Shown here piece by piece: positions 59,642 through 64,000 of a stretch of 64,000 nucleotides of DNA. The notes beneath the pieces are model-generated. The model saw only the letters and a program-made list of their open reading frames with translations, was not told the origin of the DNA and made no database searches. Every line of letters begins with the position of its first letter. Positions within the stretch are counted from its first letter, which is position 1. Source of the DNA: Diphasiastrum complanatum. Lineage: Eukaryota > Streptophyta > Lycopodiopsida > Lycopodiales > Lycopodiaceae. The position numbers and the translations under genes were made by a program. The DNA is taken from contig MU831547.1 in assembly GCA_029204225.1 (NCBI GenBank), positions 1 to 64,000 of the forward strand, written 5' to 3'.

Positions 59642-62600
59642 TTGCTTGACGCTAGTGATGATCTCTTCAACCAAGACTATGCTTTTGTGTCTAATATTGC
59701 TTCTACTAGTACTTCTACATCTATGAGGAATTTAGGTTCGGTTTTGCAAGTTGCTGATTTTCAGCCCAGGGTGATTGATAGTGGTGCTACTCGTCATATG
59801 ACTTTTCGCAAAAAAGTATTCACTAAATGGAAAATGGAAAGTGAAAGTGCAAAATGGAAGCAAGGTACAATGTGCGATAATGCATCTTATCCTATTCATG
59901 GAATTGAAATTGTAGCCTTTATTTTGCCTAATGGTGAAGAAAAGTACATCAAGAATGTGCTTTATGTTCTGGGAATCAAGAAGAGTCTTCTTTCGGTTTC
60001 AACTATGTTGAAGCAAGGACTAGTTGTTGAGTTCAAAGAAGATAAGTGTCTTGTCAAGGATCCTAAAAGATCTCTCTTGATTATTGTTTCGGGAACAATG
60101 CATGATGGGTTAGTTATGATGGATACCTATGAGCGACGAATTCCCTCTACATGTCTTGTTGCTTCTACATCGCAATCATTGGAGTTGGCTGAATTGTGGC
60201 ATGCAAGGTTTGGGCATCTCAACTTTGCAAGTTTAAAGAAGTTGAAGACATTTAATATGGTAGAACACATTCCTACTATTGAGCAGCCGGAAGGGCATGT
60301 ATGCCCTCGAGGGGTGCATACTTGGAAAGTTTCAAAGGAAACCTTTTCCAATTGATGGAACTCTAAGGGTTCTTGATAGATTTGATTTGGTTCATAGTGA
60401 TGTTTGTGGTCTAATGAGGACCGAATCCATTGGAAAGTGCATCTATTTTGTGACTTCTATTGATGACTTTTCCCGTTTTACATGGATCTATCCCATGAAG
60501 GCTAAATCGGAAGTTTTTTAACATTTCAAAGATTTTCTAGCAATGGTGGAAAATCAGTTTGGGCATTCTTTGAAGACCCTACGCACCAATCGAGGAGGGG
60601 AATACATCAAGAGTACGTTCGGTGCATTTCTTCGAGAGAAGGGAATTCTACATCAAATGACAACACCTTATACGCCTCAACAAAGTGGTGTTGCCGAGCG
60701 AAAGAATCGCACACTTATGGAGATGGCCCGTTGCATGCTCAAAGCAAAGGGGCTGCCTCACAAATTTTGGGCTGAAGCGATTACAACAGCGGCATACATA
60801 AGCAATCGTAGTCCTACTAAAGCATTGAAAGTATTAACTCCTTATGAAGTTTGGTATGGGAAGAAGCCCACAATCTCTCACTTTCGCATTTTTGGTTGTA
60901 CGGCTTATGCTTTTATTCCGGATAAACTTCGTAAAAAGCTTGAGGATAAAGGAGTTAAATGCATTTTGTTGGCTATAGTAGTGAAAGCAAAGGCTATAAG
61001 TTGTTCAATTTGAGCACTAACAAGATTATTGTTAGTCGTGATGTGCATTTTGATGAAAAAAATTCATTACATGTTGCCCCAACTCATATCTTGAAGGGGG
61101 ACAACCCACAGTGTGAATGTTGAAGTTTTTTAAGATTCGGTACCATCTTCTATTTCTGGAGATAAGGGGCAGCAATCCCAGTTTCGAACTGCCCAACACC
61201 TCATCAAGTTTAGAGCCTAATGTTCATCAAGAACCGCCCATTATTGCTCAAAATCAGCCTACAGGAACAATTGGATAGCAAGGACCAGTTTTGGACGATC
61301 TTGGACAGCCAAGAGTAGTGTCGGAAGATCTTGGACAACAAAGAGCAATTTCGAAAAATCTTGGACAGCAAATTGTAAGAAGAGACATGGCTGTTGGACA
61401 GCCCAAAACAGTCCCACGGTGGTTGTTGGCGACTTTGCGGGACAACAAAGTAAGTTCGTTTTATCATGGAAAAACATGTGCCTTTTCAAAATCAGTGGAC
61501 TATGCTGATTTTTCAGATTTTGCTCTTACATCTCATGGAGATGTTGCAGAAGAACCTGATTTTTATGAGCAGGCCAAGGGAGTAGAATATTGGGAGGATG
61601 CGATGCAAAATGAGTATGATTCACTCATGAAGAACCAAATTTGGGTTCTTGTTAATCTTCCTCATGGGAAGAAGGCAATTGGGGATTGATTATTAGGAGA
61701 CTTTTGCTCCTACCGCTTGGATGACTACCGTAAGGGTAGTAACCTCTTTGGCTGCCCATTTTGGTTGGCGTTTGCGGCAACTTGACATAAAGACAACATT
61801 CCTCAATGATGATCTCAATGAGAAAGTGTACCTTCAACAACTTGCTAGTTTTTTGGTTGAAGGCCAGGAAGATAAAGTCTGTCTTCTCAAGAAGGCACTT
61901 TATGGACTGAAAAAAGCCCTAGGATGTGGTATCAAAAGATACATGCCTACTTTTGTGATCGTGGGTCTACTAATAGTCCTAGCGAATCTACTCTTTATGT
62001 CAAGCATACTTCAGATTTTATCATCATTATCGGTTTTTGAAACCTCAGATTTAGGCCTATTGCACTTTTATCTTGGTCTTGAATTTGTACAAGAAGGGGC
62101 TGGAATTTTCATCTCTCAACAACGCTACATTGGGCATATTTTGAAGCGGTTCAAGATGGAAGATTGCAAGCCGGTTGCTACACCTATGGCGACAAGCCTG
62201 AAATTAAGTAGTCAAGGTGATGGTGAACCGTTTGATACTACTTTATATTGTCAAGTTATTGGCTGTCTCATTTACCTATGTAATTCAAGACTGGACATTT
62301 CTTATAGTGTCTCACTCATGAGTCAATTCATGCATGCTCCGATGACATCACATTGGAAAGTGTTGAAGAGGATCTTTAGATATCTTCAAGGAACAAGAAG
62401 TCATCGACTGGTTTTTCCTGCTTGTGATGATGCATGTTTGGTTGGTTTTAGTGACTCGAATTGGGGTGGAGATCGACACTAGACGCTCTACAAGTGGACA
62501 TTGCTTTTTCTATGGAAATTCTGCAATTTCTTGGTCAAGTAAAAAGCAGCCCACTGTTGCTACTTCTTCTAGTGAGGCAGAATATAGAGCGATATTTTTA

Positions 62601-62919
62601 GCCACAACGGAGTGTTTATGGCTGAGAAGACTACTTGTTGACATGAAGTTTGGCGAGCCCTCAACCACTCTTATCTTTGAGTGATAGTCAAAGTGCTATT
62701 GCCATTGCATGGAATCTTGTTTTTCATGCAAGGACGAAGCACATCGAGATCCATTATCACTTTGTTCGGGAGAGACTTCATGATGGAGACAATTTACTAG
62801 AGTATTGTCCTACAGAGGATAATATTGCGGACCTCTTCACTAAGGCGTTGCCTAGAGAGAAACTTGAAGCTTTATGCAAAGCTTTAAATTTAAGACCACG
62901 TGGTGGGTTTGTTACATAG
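59642..62919 (+). pseudogene. Ty1/copia pol fragment (protease to RNase H), RT active site deleted
   Basis: Protease: RVIDSGATRHMTFRKKVF (about 59768). Pre-integrase: WHARFGHLNFASLKKL. Integrase: DLVHSDVCGLMRTESIGKCI, FVTSIDDFSRFTWIYPM, KTLRTNRGGEYIKSTF (DNGGEY reads NRGGEY) and TPYTPQQSGVAERKNRTL. RT: EYWEDAMQNEYDSLMKNQIW, then a deletion to FAPTAWMTTVRVVTSLAAHF, DLNEKVYLQQL and LKKALYGLKKA; the YVDD block is missing before SDLGLLHFYLGLEF. RNase H: GFSDSNWGGD, SSSEAEYRAIFLATTECLWL, SDSQSAIAIAWNLVFHARTK, IADLFTKALPREKL. No gag, LTR or purine tract was found at either end. Confidence 0.92.
61294..61383 (+). repeat. Three 30-bp (10-codon) repeats in copia pol linker
   Basis: Units at 61294, 61324 and 61354 encode DDLGQPRVVS, EDLGQQRAIS and KNLGQQIVRR, between integrase and RT. 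Confidence 0.9.
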
Positions 62920-62929
62920 TGAAGATTTC

Positions 62930-64000
62930 ATTTTATGTGACTTTTAGGGGTGCCCTACATTTAGTAAGTGGTTAAGCTTAGGGTTTGTTGGCATTTGGCC
63001 ACATCTAGGTAGAGTACTTGTATGCTCATTGTGTATACCATTTTTTACATTTGCTAAGCATTGCTCTCCATTTTTCTGCTTGCATTTCTGCTTTTTCTCT
63101 CTCCCTGAGGCCGCCTATCCTCTTCCCTCATTTGTCTTGTGGCTCTTGCTTTCCGACAGTCCCTATAGTGTTTAAAAAATTCCATATAGTCACCCCCATA
63201 AAATTTGATATCTGACACCCATATTGCAAAAAATAAAAAAAGGGGTTCCCGAACAACGTTCTAGGGCAAAAACCCGAAACGTGTTCTGGAAAGCGTTTCG
63301 GAATGAGGGGTGCAAGTATGGTACATACATTGAAATTTGGCCCTGAGAAAAAATCAATAAAATGAATTTGGAGGGATTTTCTTTCTAGCCTTCTACTATG
63401 GGAAAAACGCACTAATCTTAAAACTAACAATACACTAACTTCTAAGTTCTCTCACTCGCACAAAAAAAACGACGTAACTAAAACACAATTGTAAAATGGT
63501 TTAAAACTTGAAAATATTTAAACAAAATTAGGGTTTTTTTTTTTTAACATTTCATACGATCTGTCTGAATGGGTTATTTCAAAATGAAGTTTCAATGAAT
63601 GAAACCCGTTTCAATGAAACTATGCCGAAAGGTCTAGCGCAATTCCATGCAATAGACTTTCGTTAAAGTCTTAGAATCCCACCACCTTGATTAATTTAAG
63701 CAACTTGAGCTTGATGTACTTTGACTTGAACTTTGAGACCCATAAAAATCAGTAACATGTATAAAATATTAAAGTCAAAATTGCGTACTTGACATTCAAA
63801 ACGAGACATATATATATACTAATAAATCCAACAACTCAAGTGATAGTTACAAAATAATCAGTGCATTTTTCCAACATAGCATAGCATAAGAAGTGCCAAG
63901 ACATGGTCCACAACTACCACTATAGTTTAGCATTGATTCTTTTCAGCTACTCGTTTAGCATATGCCACTGTATCACGTTAACATTTTGCAGCATCTTCAA
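62930..64000. other. No recognisable gene; one short hairpin
   Basis: An inverted repeat CCGAAACG (63274-63281) / CGTTTCGG (63294-63301) has a 12-base loop. A T-run lies at about 63533-63545. No CRIPT exon or other coding motif was recognised. Confidence 0.4.

Overview
This is repeat-rich land-plant nuclear DNA. Evidence: Ty3/gypsy and Ty1/copia elements with plant-type tRNA-Met primer sites, a degraded CACTA element, a plant pipecolate-pathway reductase gene, CRIPT exons of plant type and a CCCTAAA-type telobox. The density of old, nested, frameshifted retroelements and the missing upstream CRIPT exons suggest a large genome with long introns; a gymnosperm would fit, but the sequence alone does not prove it. 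Only one complete, undamaged gene is visible.

Layout. 1-6.7 kb: decayed gypsy pol fragment (minus), an LTR- or promoter-like stretch, a LINE-like remnant. 6.9-8.1 kb: intact intronless ornithine-cyclodeaminase-family gene (SARD4-like, minus) with a duplicated promoter region and a tandem array just downstream. 10.4-12.5 kb: CACTA transposase remnant. 13.1-15.5 kb: copia integrase scrap, then an LTR with polypurine tract and an unrecognised cargo ORF (minus). 16.5-22.6 kb: the most unusual part, three gene-like units: an unrecognised protein (plus), a histone H3/CenH3-like protein followed by a decayed Ulp1-like protease (minus), and a transposase-like protein (plus) reading divergently from the histone. 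I infer one decayed DNA transposon carrying a histone-fold gene.

24.9-30 kb: gypsy gag-pol, split inside gag by a 2842-bp internally deleted copia element with intact 263-bp LTRs and 5-bp target duplications. 30.5-37.3 kb: LTR element with a largely non-coding interior. 37.3-41.5 kb: copia element lacking protease and integrase core. 41.6-43.2 kb: copia integrase split by a solo LTR with a perfect 5-bp target duplication; this LTR belongs to the same family as the 13.6-14.4 kb LTR. 43.9-44.9 kb: rearranged copia pol (minus). 45.5-47.8 kb: copia pol ending in a 36-G run at the 3' LTR boundary. 50.1-51.6 kb: GC-rich LTR with subrepeats. 55-57.4 kb: an unrecognised coding block and the last two CRIPT exons (minus). 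59.6-62.9 kb: copia pol without the YVDD box.

The two host genes (SARD4-like and CRIPT) are functionally unrelated; nearly everything else is mobile DNA in several layers of insertion.
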